DNA of 64,000 bases from Campylobacter concisus ATCC 51562. Its GTDB lineage: Bacteria > Campylobacterota > Campylobacteria > Campylobacterales > Campylobacteraceae. A program made the position numbers and the translations under genes. The notes under the pieces are model-generated. The model saw only the letters and a list, made by a program, of their open reading frames with translations, had not been told where the DNA came from and did not search any database. The DNA is taken from positions 1 through 64,000 of the forward strand of contig NZ_ANNI01000007.1 in the NCBI RefSeq assembly GCF_000466745.1. The letters run 5' to 3'. This document shows, in pieces, positions 28,097 to 36,356 of this stretch; positions within the stretch are counted from its first letter, which is position 1, and every line of letters begins with the position of its first letter.

Positions 28097-28173
28097 GCGC
28101 TCGTAGCTCAGCTGGATAGAGCATTTGATTGCGGTTCAAAAGGTCAGAGATTCGAATTCTCTCGGGCGCACCA
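28097..28173 (+). tRNA. tRNA-Arg (anticodon GCG)
   Basis: A 77-nt cloverleaf: acceptor strands GCGCTCG and CGGGCGC pair with one U.G, the D-arm is TAGCTCAGCTGGATAGAGC, the anticodon stem TTTGA/TCAAA encloses the loop TTGCGGT with GCG at 28131-28133, the T-arm is AGAGA-TTCGAAT-TCTCT, and CCA is encoded. GCG reads CGC and, by wobble, CGU. No integrase or att duplication is visible on either side. Confidence 0.95.
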
Positions 28174-28243
28174 TCTTTTTAATTCTTAATGACAAACTTC
28201 ATGATTTTTATAGTAAAATAAGTAAAAATTTGAAAGAGAAAAA

Positions 28244-28978
28244 ATGGATTTTCAAAATATTCAAAAACAAATTTCGGTACTAAAAGAAAGTTTGACAGCA
28301 TTAGAACAAAATAGTGAGCACGAGATCGGCTTGGCAGTTGGGGTTGTTGAGTTTAATAAAAATGCTGATGAACTTAAAAAAAAGCTTACAAATTTAAAAG
28401 GTGAAAGCGATTTTTTTAAAAGTGTCTTCAACACAGAGGACTATTATGAAAACATTAGTACTTATTTGGAGCAGATAAAGAGAAGCTTAAACTATAAAAT
28501 TGAGAAAAACGGTGTGAGCTTTAAGGCAAATGAAAATTTACAAGAAAGCTATGTCGCCATTTTAAATATAATAGAAATTTTAGTAGCAGAGTATCAAATA
28601 CAAAACAAAAATAAAGCGAAAAATCTCTTTTCTAGGACAACAGATACTACTCAAATAAAATCACTACTTGCGGAGCTAAATACTCTACAAGAGCGTATAC
28701 ATAATGTTTTGCATATTCATTCTAGGATAGTTTCAAATGTTATTTTGCAAAATTTTAAGATAATTTATACGTTCTTTTATAATTGTATTAAGGCTGCGAA
28801 GCAACGCAAAGATGAGCTTTTGCTAGTGGAGATTGCGGGTATAACTGATAAGATAATAACTATGATAAAACCAGTCTTTAGTGCAAAAATTTTAAATACA
28901 AATGAGCTTATTTATCACTACTTGATCTTTGAGCTAAAAGAACTAAAAGCTTGTGCGATAGGCGAGGAGCTAGTTTAA
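28244..28978 (+). CDS. Hypothetical coiled-coil protein
   Basis: A 244-residue cytoplasmic protein I do not recognise. It is almost entirely helical: a coiled coil in residues 1-60 (IQKQISVLKESLTALEQN), a second charged helix region (80-160), and a C-terminal helical bundle (IIYTFFYNCIKAAKQRKDELL). It has no signal peptide. It stands alone after the tRNA-Arg gene and its last 9 nt overlap the end of murG on the other strand. Confidence 0.75.
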   Translation: MDFQNIQKQISVLKESLTALEQNSEHEIGLAVGVVEFNKNADELKKKLTNLKGESDFFKSVFNTEDYYENISTYLEQIKRSLNYKIEKNGVSFKANENLQESYVAILNIIEILVAEYQIQNKNKAKNLFSRTTDTTQIKSLLAELNTLQERIHNVLHIHSRIVSNVILQNFKIIYTFFYNCIKAAKQRKDELLLVEIAGITDKIITMIKPVFSAKILNTNELIYHYLIFELKELKACAIGEELV

Positions 28979-29992
28979 AATTTTATCAATTATCTCTTTT
29001 GCTCCATTTGGCAAAAGGATCTCTTTTAGAGCTTTACTGCTTTTGTTTAGATCAAAATTTTCTATCATTCTTATAACTTCGTCTTTGTCTAAAATTTCTC
29101 CATTTTGTAAGCAAATTTCAGCAATGCCTTTATCTTTTAAAAATTTAGCGTTATAAAATTGATGATTACCAGCAGCATAAGGAAATGGCACAAAGATAGA
29201 TGGCAAAGCATTTGCGCAAAGCTCCCAAAGCGAGCTAGCTCCTGCTCTTGATATGGCAAGGTCAGCCTTGCTCATCTTATTTTCTATCTCTTTACTAAAT
29301 TCAAAAATTTCTAAATTCGTTTCATTAAAGCCAAGTTCATCATATCTTTTTTTAAGTTCATCAAAGCCATTTTTACCACATTGATGAATTATTTTTATGC
29401 CTTTTTCTTTAAGATATGGAGCTAAATTTATAGCTAGCTCGTTTATCGCTTTTGCACCTTGTGAGCCTCCTAAAAACAAAATAGTCTTTAACTCCTCTCT
29501 CACTCTTGCGCTATCAAAAAATTTCTTTGCCACAGGGTAAGGGTAGGGCGAAGCTTCATCATAAGAGCTAAAAAAGCCCTTCGCGTAGGGCTTTAAAATT
29601 TTATTTAGTTTGCCCATTACAGCATTTTGTTCGTGGATAAAAAGCGGCACTTTTGAGATAATGGCTGCAATGGCTGCTGGAGCTGCTGAATAGCCACCAA
29701 CGCTAATAACTGCCTTAACGTCATTTTGCTTAAAAATTTTTCTACATTTTAAAGCAAGATTTACGATATTTATTAGTGATTTTAGCTTAGCAAAGCCTCT
29801 CTTATTTACCACGCCACTACTTGGTAAGAAAAATTTTTGTAAAAAATTCTCGTCATTTTCAAACCAAAATTTATCTTGACCACTAGTTGAGCCGATAAAT
29901 ATAGGCTTGATATCACGAGTATTAAGCTCCTCGCAAAAGCTTCTTGCGATCGCTAAATGCCCACCAGTGCCTCCACCGCAAATAACAATCAT
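28970..29992 (-). CDS. murG: UDP-GlcNAc:lipid I N-acetylglucosaminyltransferase MurG
   Basis: Peripheral inner-membrane GT28 enzyme that makes lipid II. The 340 residues begin MIVICGGGTGGHLAIA, the glycine-rich acceptor loop. The donor-binding C-terminal domain shows FLGGSQGAKAINELA, then SRAGASSLWELCANALPSIFVPFPYAAGNHQ, including the conserved SxAG and the Gln that contacts UDP-GlcNAc. Its ATG overlaps the ftsW stop (ATGA). Confidence 0.96.
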   Translation of the reverse strand: MIVICGGGTGGHLAIARSFCEELNTRDIKPIFIGSTSGQDKFWFENDENFLQKFFLPSSGVVNKRGFAKLKSLINIVNLALKCRKIFKQNDVKAVISVGGYSAAPAAIAAIISKVPLFIHEQNAVMGKLNKILKPYAKGFFSSYDEASPYPYPVAKKFFDSARVREELKTILFLGGSQGAKAINELAINLAPYLKEKGIKIIHQCGKNGFDELKKRYDELGFNETNLEIFEFSKEIENKMSKADLAISRAGASSLWELCANALPSIFVPFPYAAGNHQFYNAKFLKDKGIAEICLQNGEILDKDEVIRMIENFDLNKSSKALKEILLPNGAKEIIDKILN

Positions 29993-31149
29993 AATTTTGC
30001 CCTTTTACTAACCATCAAAACCATGCCGATACCGATACAAATCGCAAGCACAGAGCTACCGCCATAACTAAGAAATGGCACAGCAATACCTTTGATAGGC
30101 GTGATCGATGTGATACCATAGCTATTCATTAAAAATGAAAACGATAAGATAAGCCCGACACCAAGCGTAAATAGATGATAGACCTTATTTTCGCTTCTAG
30201 CTGAAATTCTAAAAATTCTATAAAGTAGCGTTATAAATATAGCTACGATACACAAAATACCAAATACACCAACCTCTTCAGCGATACCAGCTAGTACAAA
30301 GTCAGTATGGACCTCACTTAAAAAGCCAAGCTTAAAGATGCCAGCGCCAAGCCCTTCGCCGAAAAATTCGCCATGCTTTATAGCGTTTAACGAGTGAGAA
30401 ATTTGATATGGCTCTGGTGCATCAGCCACTCTTAATACATCTGCAACGCTATCAGGCAAGAAAGAAAGCACCATATTTTGTATCGTGCCCCACCATGACT
30501 TTATACGTAAAATTCTATGCTCAGAGCTGATTATCGCTACTGTCATAACAAAAGCGGCCCCTAAGATACCGATGCTAAAAAGTCTCGCACTTGCTCCTGC
30601 AAAAAGTGCCATCGTCACAAATGTAAGCGCCAGCACGACCACTTGACCAAGGTCATTTTGCATAACAGCGATAAGAAAGATAGCAACACCAAAAAGAATA
30701 ATATAAGGCATGAGTATCTTAATCTCATCTAGCAAGGTTCTTTTGCCCTCACTAAATTTTCTAGTAAAACTCCAAGCTAAGAAGTAGACAAAACCGATTT
30801 TAAAAAACTCGACTGGAGCTAGCGAAAAGCCAGGTAGCCTAATCCAACGTCTAGCACCACCAGCGTCAGTTACCATTGAAGCTGGCAATGCATGCATTAG
30901 CCCCATGGCGATACCGCAAGATATAAGAAGGCCAAATCCTATCCAAACAAGCGTTTTTTCGGGATTGAGCCTAGAGAGCCACCACATAATGAAAATTCCA
31001 ATACAACCAACAATAAACTGGCGGATGAAAAAGTGAAATTCGTCGTAATTAAAAAATAAAACCGTAAAAACTGGCAAAGATAGTGAAAAAATAATGCTTA
31101 TAGCGATCAAAGTCGAACAAAGATAGAAAATGATCTTATCAACTGCCAA
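29989..31149 (-). CDS. ftsW: SEDS-family lipid II polymerase FtsW
   Basis: A polytopic membrane protein (about 10 helices, 386 aa) of the SEDS glycosyltransferase family that polymerises septal peptidoglycan. The conserved SEDS features are the VEFFKIG stretch, the Asp/Glu-containing loop AVMQNDLGQ, HTDFVLAGIAEEVG and the C-terminal VPFLSYGGSS signature. Coupling to murG favours FtsW over RodA. The start is TTG at 31149 with GGAG 7 nt upstream. It diverges from murI. Confidence 0.92.
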   Translation of the reverse strand: MAVDKIIFYLCSTLIAISIIFSLSLPVFTVLFFNYDEFHFFIRQFIVGCIGIFIMWWLSRLNPEKTLVWIGFGLLISCGIAMGLMHALPASMVTDAGGARRWIRLPGFSLAPVEFFKIGFVYFLAWSFTRKFSEGKRTLLDEIKILMPYIILFGVAIFLIAVMQNDLGQVVVLALTFVTMALFAGASARLFSIGILGAAFVMTVAIISSEHRILRIKSWWGTIQNMVLSFLPDSVADVLRVADAPEPYQISHSLNAIKHGEFFGEGLGAGIFKLGFLSEVHTDFVLAGIAEEVGVFGILCIVAIFITLLYRIFRISARSENKVYHLFTLGVGLILSFSFLMNSYGITSITPIKGIAVPFLSYGGSSVLAICIGIGMVLMVSKRAKL

Positions 31150-31215
31150 AATTTAACTCCAAGTTTAAAAAGTGCCAAAGTATAATAAAAAACGGCTTAC
31201 AAAGATATTATTTGC

Positions 31216-31221
31216 TATAAT
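31216..31221 (+). promoter_or_regulatory. Candidate extended -10 box of murI
   Basis: TATAAT preceded by TGC (extended -10 TGnTATAAT) lies 20 nt upstream of the murI ATG, leaving a very short 5' leader with AAGGAAGG as ribosome binding site. Motif and spacing only. Confidence 0.45.
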
Positions 31222-31241
31222 TGCAGGCTTTAAGGAAGGGC

Positions 31242-32030
31242 ATGAAGATAGGTATATTTGACTCAGGACTTGGTGGACTAAGTGTCTTAAATGAAGCTTT
31301 AAGCAAGCTTAGTGAGCATGAATTTTTATATTATGCAGACGTAAAAAATGTCCCGTATGGACAAAAGAGCAGAAATGAGATTTTAAAATTTAGTTTTGAT
31401 GCGGTGAAATTTCTCATAGAAAATGGCGCAAAAGCTGTCGTAGTAGCTTGTAATACGGCAACAAGCGTAGCGATAAAAGAGCTTAGAGCAAATTTAAGTA
31501 TACCTATAATCGGCATGGAACCAGCTGTAAAAAAGGCTCATGACTTAAGCCATAATGATACCTTAAAAACGCTTGTCATAGCCACTCCAGTCACCGTAAA
31601 TGGTGCAAAACTAAAAGAGCTGATCGCAAATTTACACGCAAAAGACAAGACTGAGCTGCTCGCTCTACCACGTCTTGTAAATTTTGCTGAAAATGGAGAA
31701 TTTGATACCGAGAATGTGAAATCATATCTAAAAGAAGAGTTAGACAAATTTGATCTAAGTAAATTTGGTTTTTTAGTGCTTGGCTGCACGCACTTTAACT
31801 ATTTTAAAGATAGCCTAAGAGAAATTTTGCCGTCAAATATAAGCATAATTGATGGCAACGAAGGGACAATAAATCGCCTTATAAGTGAGATTGGACTAAA
31901 AATTTCTACTTTAAATAAAGCCCCAAAAATTAGATTTTTCTATTCTGGTGATGAAGTATTCAGTAAATTTGAGCTAGATAAAATTTCAAGAAATTTAACT
32001 CATCTAGAAAAGATGAGGGCGATTTGCTAG
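31242..32030 (+). CDS. murI: Glutamate racemase MurI
   Basis: Supplies D-glutamate for peptidoglycan. The start is ATG at 31242 (MKIGIFDSGLGGLSVL, 262 aa) with AAGGAAGG upstream; the longer frame starts at a TTG inside the promoter. The two catalytic cysteines are in VVACNTATS (near residue 70) and VLGCTHF (near residue 180). PYGQKS and GMEPAVKKA are further family motifs. It forms a divergent cell-wall cluster with murG-ftsW. Confidence 0.96.
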   Translation: MKIGIFDSGLGGLSVLNEALSKLSEHEFLYYADVKNVPYGQKSRNEILKFSFDAVKFLIENGAKAVVVACNTATSVAIKELRANLSIPIIGMEPAVKKAHDLSHNDTLKTLVIATPVTVNGAKLKELIANLHAKDKTELLALPRLVNFAENGEFDTENVKSYLKEELDKFDLSKFGFLVLGCTHFNYFKDSLREILPSNISIIDGNEGTINRLISEIGLKISTLNKAPKIRFFYSGDEVFSKFELDKISRNLTHLEKMRAIC

Positions 32031-32102
32031 GTTAAATCTAACTAAATACCACAAATAAAAATTTTATAAAATACACTAAATTTTACATACTCTTATATGT
32101 AT

Positions 32103-32693
32103 TTAGCCTTTTCTTTGCTTTATTATATAGACCACGCTTATTACAGTAACTACAGCCAAAAGAGTGATCGTGATCAATAAAAGTGTCTGTTTGCTAGGAT
32201 TTGAACCTAGAAAATAGCCAACTCCAAGCAAAACAGCACACCAAATCCCGGCTCCAAGTGTGGTAAATAGACAAAATCTAAATATATTCATCTTGGCAAG
32301 TCCAGCTGGTAGGCTGATGCATTGGCGAATGCCAGGAATCAGACGTGAGTTAAATGTAGAAATTTCGCCGTGTTTATTGAAAAATGCTTCAAATTTATCC
32401 ATTTTTTCGTGAGTGATTCTCACAAATTTGCCGTATTTTAAAACGATCTCGCGACCAAAAAAGTAGCAAAGATAATAGTTAAAAATAGCGCCAAGCAGGC
32501 TTCCAAGCGTGCCTGCAAGAAAGGCCAAAATTAAACTCATTTCACCTTTATGCGCCAAATAGCCAGCCGGTATCATTGCGACCTCGCTTGGAAATGGAAA
32601 AAACGAGCTTTCTAAAAACATCATCACAAATATGCCAGCATAACCCCAGCTACTTACGCTCGCAACTATAAAATCAATAACATCATGCAGCAT
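32103..32693 (-). CDS. DedA family membrane protein
   Basis: A 196-residue inner-membrane protein of the DedA/VTT family, thought to move phospholipids or undecaprenyl phosphate across the membrane. Hallmarks are the N-terminal [22 protein letters not shown] segment, the [15 protein letters not shown] helix and [23 protein letters not shown] with the conserved Arg pair. It is downstream of the metQ genes in the same direction but behind a terminator-like hairpin. Confidence 0.87.
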   Translation of the reverse strand: MLHDVIDFIVASVSSWGYAGIFVMMFLESSFFPFPSEVAMIPAGYLAHKGEMSLILAFLAGTLGSLLGAIFNYYLCYFFGREIVLKYGKFVRITHEKMDKFEAFFNKHGEISTFNSRLIPGIRQCISLPAGLAKMNIFRFCLFTTLGAGIWCAVLLGVGYFLGSNPSKQTLLLITITLLAVVTVISVVYIIKQRKG

Positions 32694-32809
32694 TTAAATT
32701 CCTGAAAAATTTTAAAGTGAGCCATTTTAGCAAAGCATAGCTTAAGCTTTTTGACAAAAATAAAGAGAGTTTGTAGCTTATAAAACAAAACGAAATTAGA
32801 AACAAAATA

Positions 32810-32825
32810 GGGCGAAAGCTCGCCC
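32810..32825 (-). terminator. Terminator-like hairpin after metQ (first copy)
   Basis: A GC-rich 6-bp stem (GGGCGA/TCGCCC) with a 4-nt loop starts 5 nt beyond the metQ stop codon and is followed on the minus strand by TATTTTG. The stem is stable and correctly placed to end the met operon before the DedA gene; the U-tract is short. Confidence 0.55.
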
Positions 32826-32830
32826 CGTTT

Positions 32831-33610
32831 TTAAAATGCAGGTATAACCTCGCCTTTATAGCGAGTAATGATGAAATTTTTAGTATCAGGGCTAAGCACC
32901 GCATCAATCAAAGCTTTGATCTTAGGGTTATTTTCATTGCCAGCCTTTGTGACGATGATGTTAGCGTAAGGACTATTAGCGTCTTCAAGCAAAAGTGCAT
33001 CTTTTGCCACGCTCATACCAAGATCAAGGACGAAATTTGTGCTAATAGCAGCGATATCTACATCATCAAGCGTTCTTGGTATCTGAGCACCCTCAAGCTC
33101 TACAAACTGTAAATTTTTAGAATTTTTAGTTATGTCATTTATAGTTGCAACTTTTACGTTTTTATCGATCTCGATAAGGCCAGCCTTTTCTAAAATTCTA
33201 AGCGCTCTGTTGCCATTTGATGGATCATAAGCGATCGCAACTTTTGCACCATCTTTTAACTCTTTTATGTTTTTTATCTTTTTAGAGTAAAAGCCAAGTG
33301 GCTCTACGTGCACGTTTGCAACGCTTACAAGATGCAAGCCTCTAGCCTTGTTTTGCTCCTCAAGATATGGTAAATGTTGAAAGAAATTTGCATCCAAACT
33401 GCCATCTTCTGTGGCGACATTTGGGATAGAGTAGTCTGAAATTTCAGAGATAACAAGGTCGTAGCCTTTATCTTTTAGCTTTGGTTTTACAAATTCTAAA
33501 ATTTCAGCGTGTGGTACTGGTGAAACGCCAACTACGATAGTGTGGTCCTTGTCGGCTGCGTGAAGGCTTAGAGCAACTAAAGATGCGGTTAAAAGTTTGA
33601 TAAATTTCAT
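32831..33610 (-). CDS. metQ: Methionine ABC transporter substrate-binding protein MetQ, copy 1
   Basis: Periplasmic NlpA/MetQ-family binding protein, 259 aa, for methionine import with MetNI. The Sec signal peptide ends near LHA/AD, and there is no lipobox cysteine, so it should be soluble rather than lipid-anchored as in E. coli. Family motifs are PHAEILEFVKPKLK, DANFFQHLPYLEE, VHVEPLGFYS, AYDPSNGNRALRILEKAGLI and the AQIPRTLDDVD segment. It lies 75 nt downstream of a paralog, with which about half of positions appear identical by eye, including matched N- and C-termini (IPAF/LPAF). A hairpin fills the gap between the copies. Confidence 0.92.
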   Translation of the reverse strand: MKFIKLLTASLVALSLHAADKDHTIVVGVSPVPHAEILEFVKPKLKDKGYDLVISEISDYSIPNVATEDGSLDANFFQHLPYLEEQNKARGLHLVSVANVHVEPLGFYSKKIKNIKELKDGAKVAIAYDPSNGNRALRILEKAGLIEIDKNVKVATINDITKNSKNLQFVELEGAQIPRTLDDVDIAAISTNFVLDLGMSVAKDALLLEDANSPYANIIVTKAGNENNPKIKALIDAVLSPDTKNFIITRYKGEVIPAF

Positions 33611-33633
33611 TGTTTTTCCTTTTTTGTTTGGTT

Positions 33634-33672
33634 TAAGCGACGCTAAAAAGGTAAAAGCTTTTACGTCGCTTA
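33634..33672 (-). repeat. Hairpin between the two metQ genes
   Basis: Arms TAAGCGACG (33634-33642) and CGTCGCTTA (33664-33672) form a perfect 9-bp stem, and the enclosed GTAAAAGCTTTTAC is itself self-complementary. On the minus strand the hairpin follows the copy-2 stop and precedes the copy-1 ribosome binding site AAAGGA. No U-tract follows on that strand, so mRNA processing or differential stability of the two cistrons fits better than simple termination. Confidence 0.5.
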
Positions 33673-33685
33673 TTTAAAATTTTAA

Positions 33686-34468
33686 TTAAAATGCTGGAAG
33701 AATCGCGCCGTTGTATTTGATCTCGATAAATTTTTTAACTTCTGATGAGTTTATTGCTTTATCAAGAGCCTTTATTTTAGGGCTATTTTCGTTACCAGAC
33801 TTTACTACAACGTAGTTTACATACGGGCTATTTTTGCTTTCAAGCACAAGTGCGTCTTTTACCGGATTAAGATTAGCATTTAGAGCATAGTTTGTGTTAA
33901 TAACTGCGATAGTAACATCATCAAGCGTTCTTGGTACTTGAGCAGTCTCTATCTCTTCAAATTTAAGCTTTTTAGGGTTATTAACTATATCAAGCGGAGT
34001 TTTTAGTGGATTATCGTTTAGCTTAATAAGTCCAGCGTTTGCAAGAATATCTAAAGCACGGCTTTCATTTGTCGGATCATTTGGGATAGATACGGTCGAA
34101 CCATCTTTTAGATCTTTGATATCTTTTATCTTTTTAGAATAAACTCCCATTGGCTCAAGATGAACGCCAACTGTTTTTATAAGATGAGTGCCTTTGTTTT
34201 TGTTAAATTCTTCAAGATATGGAAGGTGCTGAAAGAAATTTGCATCTAAATCGCCATCTTCTGTTGCAAGGTTTGGCGTAGTGTAGTCGTTAAATTCTTT
34301 GATCTCAAGCGTATAGCCATCTTTTGCCAAAATAGGCTTTACAACCTCTAAAATTTCAGCATGTGGAATAGGTGTAGCACCAACGATTATTATTTTTGAT
34401 TTATCAGCTGCATTTGCGCTTACACTAAGTCCAAGAGCAACTAAAGAAGTGAGAAGTAGTTTTTTCAT
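33686..34468 (-). CDS. metQ: Methionine ABC transporter substrate-binding protein MetQ, copy 2
   Basis: Periplasmic MetQ-family protein, 260 aa, with signal peptide ending SANA/AD and again no lipobox. The motifs mirror copy 1: PHAEILEVVKPILA, DANFFQHLPYLEEFN, VHLEPMGVYS, PNDPTNESRALDILANAGLI and AQVPRTLDDVT. It is the first metQ after metI and is preceded by a 257-nt leader containing a mini-ORF and two hairpins, one of which covers its Shine-Dalgarno AAAAGGAT. Divergence from copy 1 suggests the two bind different ligands (for example L-methionine versus a derivative or dipeptide), which is inference. Confidence 0.92.
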   Translation of the reverse strand: MKKLLLTSLVALGLSVSANAADKSKIIIVGATPIPHAEILEVVKPILAKDGYTLEIKEFNDYTTPNLATEDGDLDANFFQHLPYLEEFNKNKGTHLIKTVGVHLEPMGVYSKKIKDIKDLKDGSTVSIPNDPTNESRALDILANAGLIKLNDNPLKTPLDIVNNPKKLKFEEIETAQVPRTLDDVTIAVINTNYALNANLNPVKDALVLESKNSPYVNYVVVKSGNENSPKIKALDKAINSSEVKKFIEIKYNGAILPAF

Positions 34469-34471
34469 TTA

Positions 34472-34510
34472 TTATCCTTTTAAAATTTGCCAAGCACCAA
34501 AAAAGGATAA
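34472..34510 (-). promoter_or_regulatory. Shine-Dalgarno-sequestering hairpin of metQ copy 2
   Basis: On minus-strand RNA, UUAUCCUUUU (34510-34501) is perfectly complementary over 10 bp to AAAAGGAUAA (34481-34472), which contains the ribosome binding site 3 nt from the metQ start codon. The 19-nt loop between them carries GUGCUU, a sequence also found in the larger upstream hairpin. When formed, this hairpin should block metQ translation. Complementarity is directly visible; function is inferred. Confidence 0.55.
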
Positions 34511-34527
34511 ATTTAAGCTAGAGGGTT

Positions 34528-34578
34528 AAATTTCTTTTTAAGCGCTTAAGCTAGTTCTAAGCACTTAAAAAGAAATTT
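34528..34578 (-). promoter_or_regulatory. 21-bp hairpin in the metQ leader
   Basis: Inverted repeat arms 34528-34548 and 34558-34578 enclose a 9-nt loop. As DNA there is one mismatch (C34543 opposite A34563). In minus-strand RNA that position becomes a G.U pair, so the stem is uninterrupted only in the transcript that leads to metQ. There is no U-tract directly after it, so it is not a standard intrinsic terminator. A 7-nt segment just upstream (UAAGCGC, 34586-34580) can pair alternatively with GUGCUUA in the 5' arm. Confidence 0.6.
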
Positions 34579-34590
34579 TGCGCTTAGAGA

Positions 34591-34650
34591 TTAGTCTTTC
34601 GACAACGCGTTTTTTAATAGGCGGCACATGTGGCACATATCTGATTTCAT
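34591..34650 (-). CDS. Putative 19-codon leader peptide upstream of metQ
   Basis: Reads MKSDMCHMCRLLKNALSKD followed by TAA. The ATG at 34650 is preceded by a good ribosome binding site (AAAGGA, 34662-34657) at 6-nt spacing. Met codons at 1, 5 and 8 and Cys codons at 6 and 9 are concentrated in the first half. The stop codon lies 12 nt upstream of the 21-bp hairpin. This is the layout of a leader peptide that senses Met/Cys-tRNA charging. It is very short, so translation must be shown experimentally. Confidence 0.5.
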   Translation of the reverse strand: MKSDMCHMCRLLKNALSKD

Positions 34651-34725
34651 CTTTTATCCTTTCAGCTAAAAATTAATTCGGGCAATTTTAAGGAAAAAAG
34701 CTTAAAATCAGATAAAAACAAAGGC

Positions 34726-35400
34726 CTATTTTTTAGAAATTTTATATAAGTAGTTACCTAAAACTTGAAAAATTTGAACCATAATGATAAGAATAATCAC
34801 GGTGTAAAGCATGATATCTGGGCGAAATCTTTGATATCCGTAGTTTATAGCAACAGATCCTAGTCCGCCACCGCCAACCGCACCAGCCATCGCTGAAAAG
34901 CCGATATTTACGATAAGCGTTAGCGTAAATGCCGAGATAATGCCAGGAAGTGCTTCTACAAACATGACTCGAAATATGATCTGAAATTTCGAGCTTCCAA
35001 AGCTTTGAGCAGCTTCGATGATGCCTTTATCAACCTCTTTTAGCGCATTTTCAATAAGCCTTGCCACAAATGGAGCCGCTCCAATAGTTAGCGGAACGAT
35101 CGCAGCCGTAGTACCGATGCTTGTGCCTACGATCATTTTTGTGACCGGAAAGAGCACAATAATGAGGATAATAAATGGAAAGCTTCTAAGCACGTTTATA
35201 ACGATATCAAGCACAAAATAAAGTTGTTTGTTTGGCTTTAGTCCGTCTTTGTCTGAAAGGATGAGCAAAACCGCAGGTATGAGGCCTATGGCAAAGGCGA
35301 GCAGGGTAGAGACGATGCTCATATATAGCGTCTCGCCGATAGCTGGCAACAGTATCCTAGAAAATACATCTGGAAATTTAGAAAAATCAATACCAAACAT
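34726..35400 (-). CDS. metI: Methionine ABC transporter permease MetI
   Basis: Inner-membrane permease, 224 aa from ATG 35400, which overlaps the metN stop by one base (TGATG) and has GGAGG upstream. Five hydrophobic segments are visible. The EAA loop contacting MetN is EVDKGIIEAAQSFGSSKFQIIFRVM. The C-terminal half (GFSAMAGAVGGGGLGSVAINYGY) is characteristic of MetI. A longer start adding MGGCL is possible but lacks its own site. Confidence 0.94.
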   Translation of the reverse strand: MFGIDFSKFPDVFSRILLPAIGETLYMSIVSTLLAFAIGLIPAVLLILSDKDGLKPNKQLYFVLDIVINVLRSFPFIILIIVLFPVTKMIVGTSIGTTAAIVPLTIGAAPFVARLIENALKEVDKGIIEAAQSFGSSKFQIIFRVMFVEALPGIISAFTLTLIVNIGFSAMAGAVGGGGLGSVAINYGYQRFRPDIMLYTVIILIIMVQIFQVLGNYLYKISKK

Positions 35401-36356
35401 CAAGCAACCTCCCATAAAACGCCACTTTGCTTGATGTAGTTAAGTACGTTTTCTTTATCTTTTTCATCTATGTTTATGACAAGCGAGCCAAGAACATTTT
35501 CGTTTAGCTTTTCAAGCTTGCCCCAAACTATGTTAAAGTCGATATTTAGGCTTCTAGCCATATGCGTGATCAGGCTATTTTGGGCCACTTCTTTTGGGAA
35601 AAATAGCCTGATATTTGTGCCAGTGCTTGGCAGAATTTCAACCTCGCCCAAAAACTCTTTCATCTTCTCATCTGGCTTTAAAAATAGCTCTTCAATGCTT
35701 CCAGAGCCTATGATCTTGCCGCATTCTAGCAGTATTGCACGTTTTGCGATCGATTTTACGACCTCCATCTCGTGCGTGACGATGACGACGCTTATGTCTA
35801 GCTCTTTGTTTATCTTCTCAAGCAGCTCTAAAATTTGATTTGTCGTGTTTGGATCAAGAGCCGAAGTCGCCTCGTCGCTTAATAAAATTTTAGGATTTAA
35901 AGCAAGCGCTCTAGCGATCGCCACACGCTGTTTTTGACCGCCACTTAGCTCGCTTGGATAGCTTTTTGCCTTATTTTCAAGACCGACTAAATTTAAAAGT
36001 TCTCTTACTTTTTTTTCAGTTTCATCGCTTTTATAACCCCAAAATTTAAGTGGAGTAGCAACGTTTTCAAAGACATTTTTTCTAGCCATTAATGCAAAAT
36101 GCTGAAATATCATCCCGACATCTCGTCTTAAATGCCTTTGCTGCATCTCATCTAATTTTTTTATCTCTTTATCAAAGACTTTTAGGCTGCCACCTTGATA
36201 GCTTTCAAGCCCGTTTATGCATCTTAAAAGCGTTGATTTGCCAGCACCACTGTGTCCCACTATAGCAAAAATTTCACCCTTTTTAACTTCTAAATTTATA
36301 TCAAAAAGGATCTGTGTATCACCATAAAATTTGCTTAAATTTTCTATCTTTATCAC
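35400..36356 (-). CDS. metN: Methionine ABC transporter ATPase MetN
   Basis: Cytoplasmic ATPase of the methionine importer, 318 aa. The start is GTG at 36356 ([13 protein letters not shown]), overlapping the valS stop by one base with GGAGA upstream; a longer in-frame reading into valS is rejected. Walker A is [10 protein letters not shown], signature LSGGQKQR, Walker [14 protein letters not shown]. The C-terminal about 80 residues form the NIL/ACT-like domain that binds methionine for feedback inhibition ([20 protein letters not shown]). Co-transcription with valS is unusual but clear from the overlap. Confidence 0.94.
   Translation of the reverse strand: MIKIENLSKFYGDTQILFDINLEVKKGEIFAIVGHSGAGKSTLLRCINGLESYQGGSLKVFDKEIKKLDEMQQRHLRRDVGMIFQHFALMARKNVFENVATPLKFWGYKSDETEKKVRELLNLVGLENKAKSYPSELSGGQKQRVAIARALALNPKILLSDEATSALDPNTTNQILELLEKINKELDISVVIVTHEMEVVKSIAKRAILLECGKIIGSGSIEELFLKPDEKMKEFLGEVEILPSTGTNIRLFFPKEVAQNSLITHMARSLNIDFNIVWGKLEKLNENVLGSLVINIDEKDKENVLNYIKQSGVLWEVA

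Noticed and set aside
28097..28173. tRNA-Arg as a mobile-element attachment site
   Set aside because: No integrase, no duplicated 3' tRNA end, and flanking genes look native.
32831..34468. Tandem metQ as an assembly duplication
   Set aside because: The two proteins differ throughout and have different leaders, so this is an old paralogous duplication.
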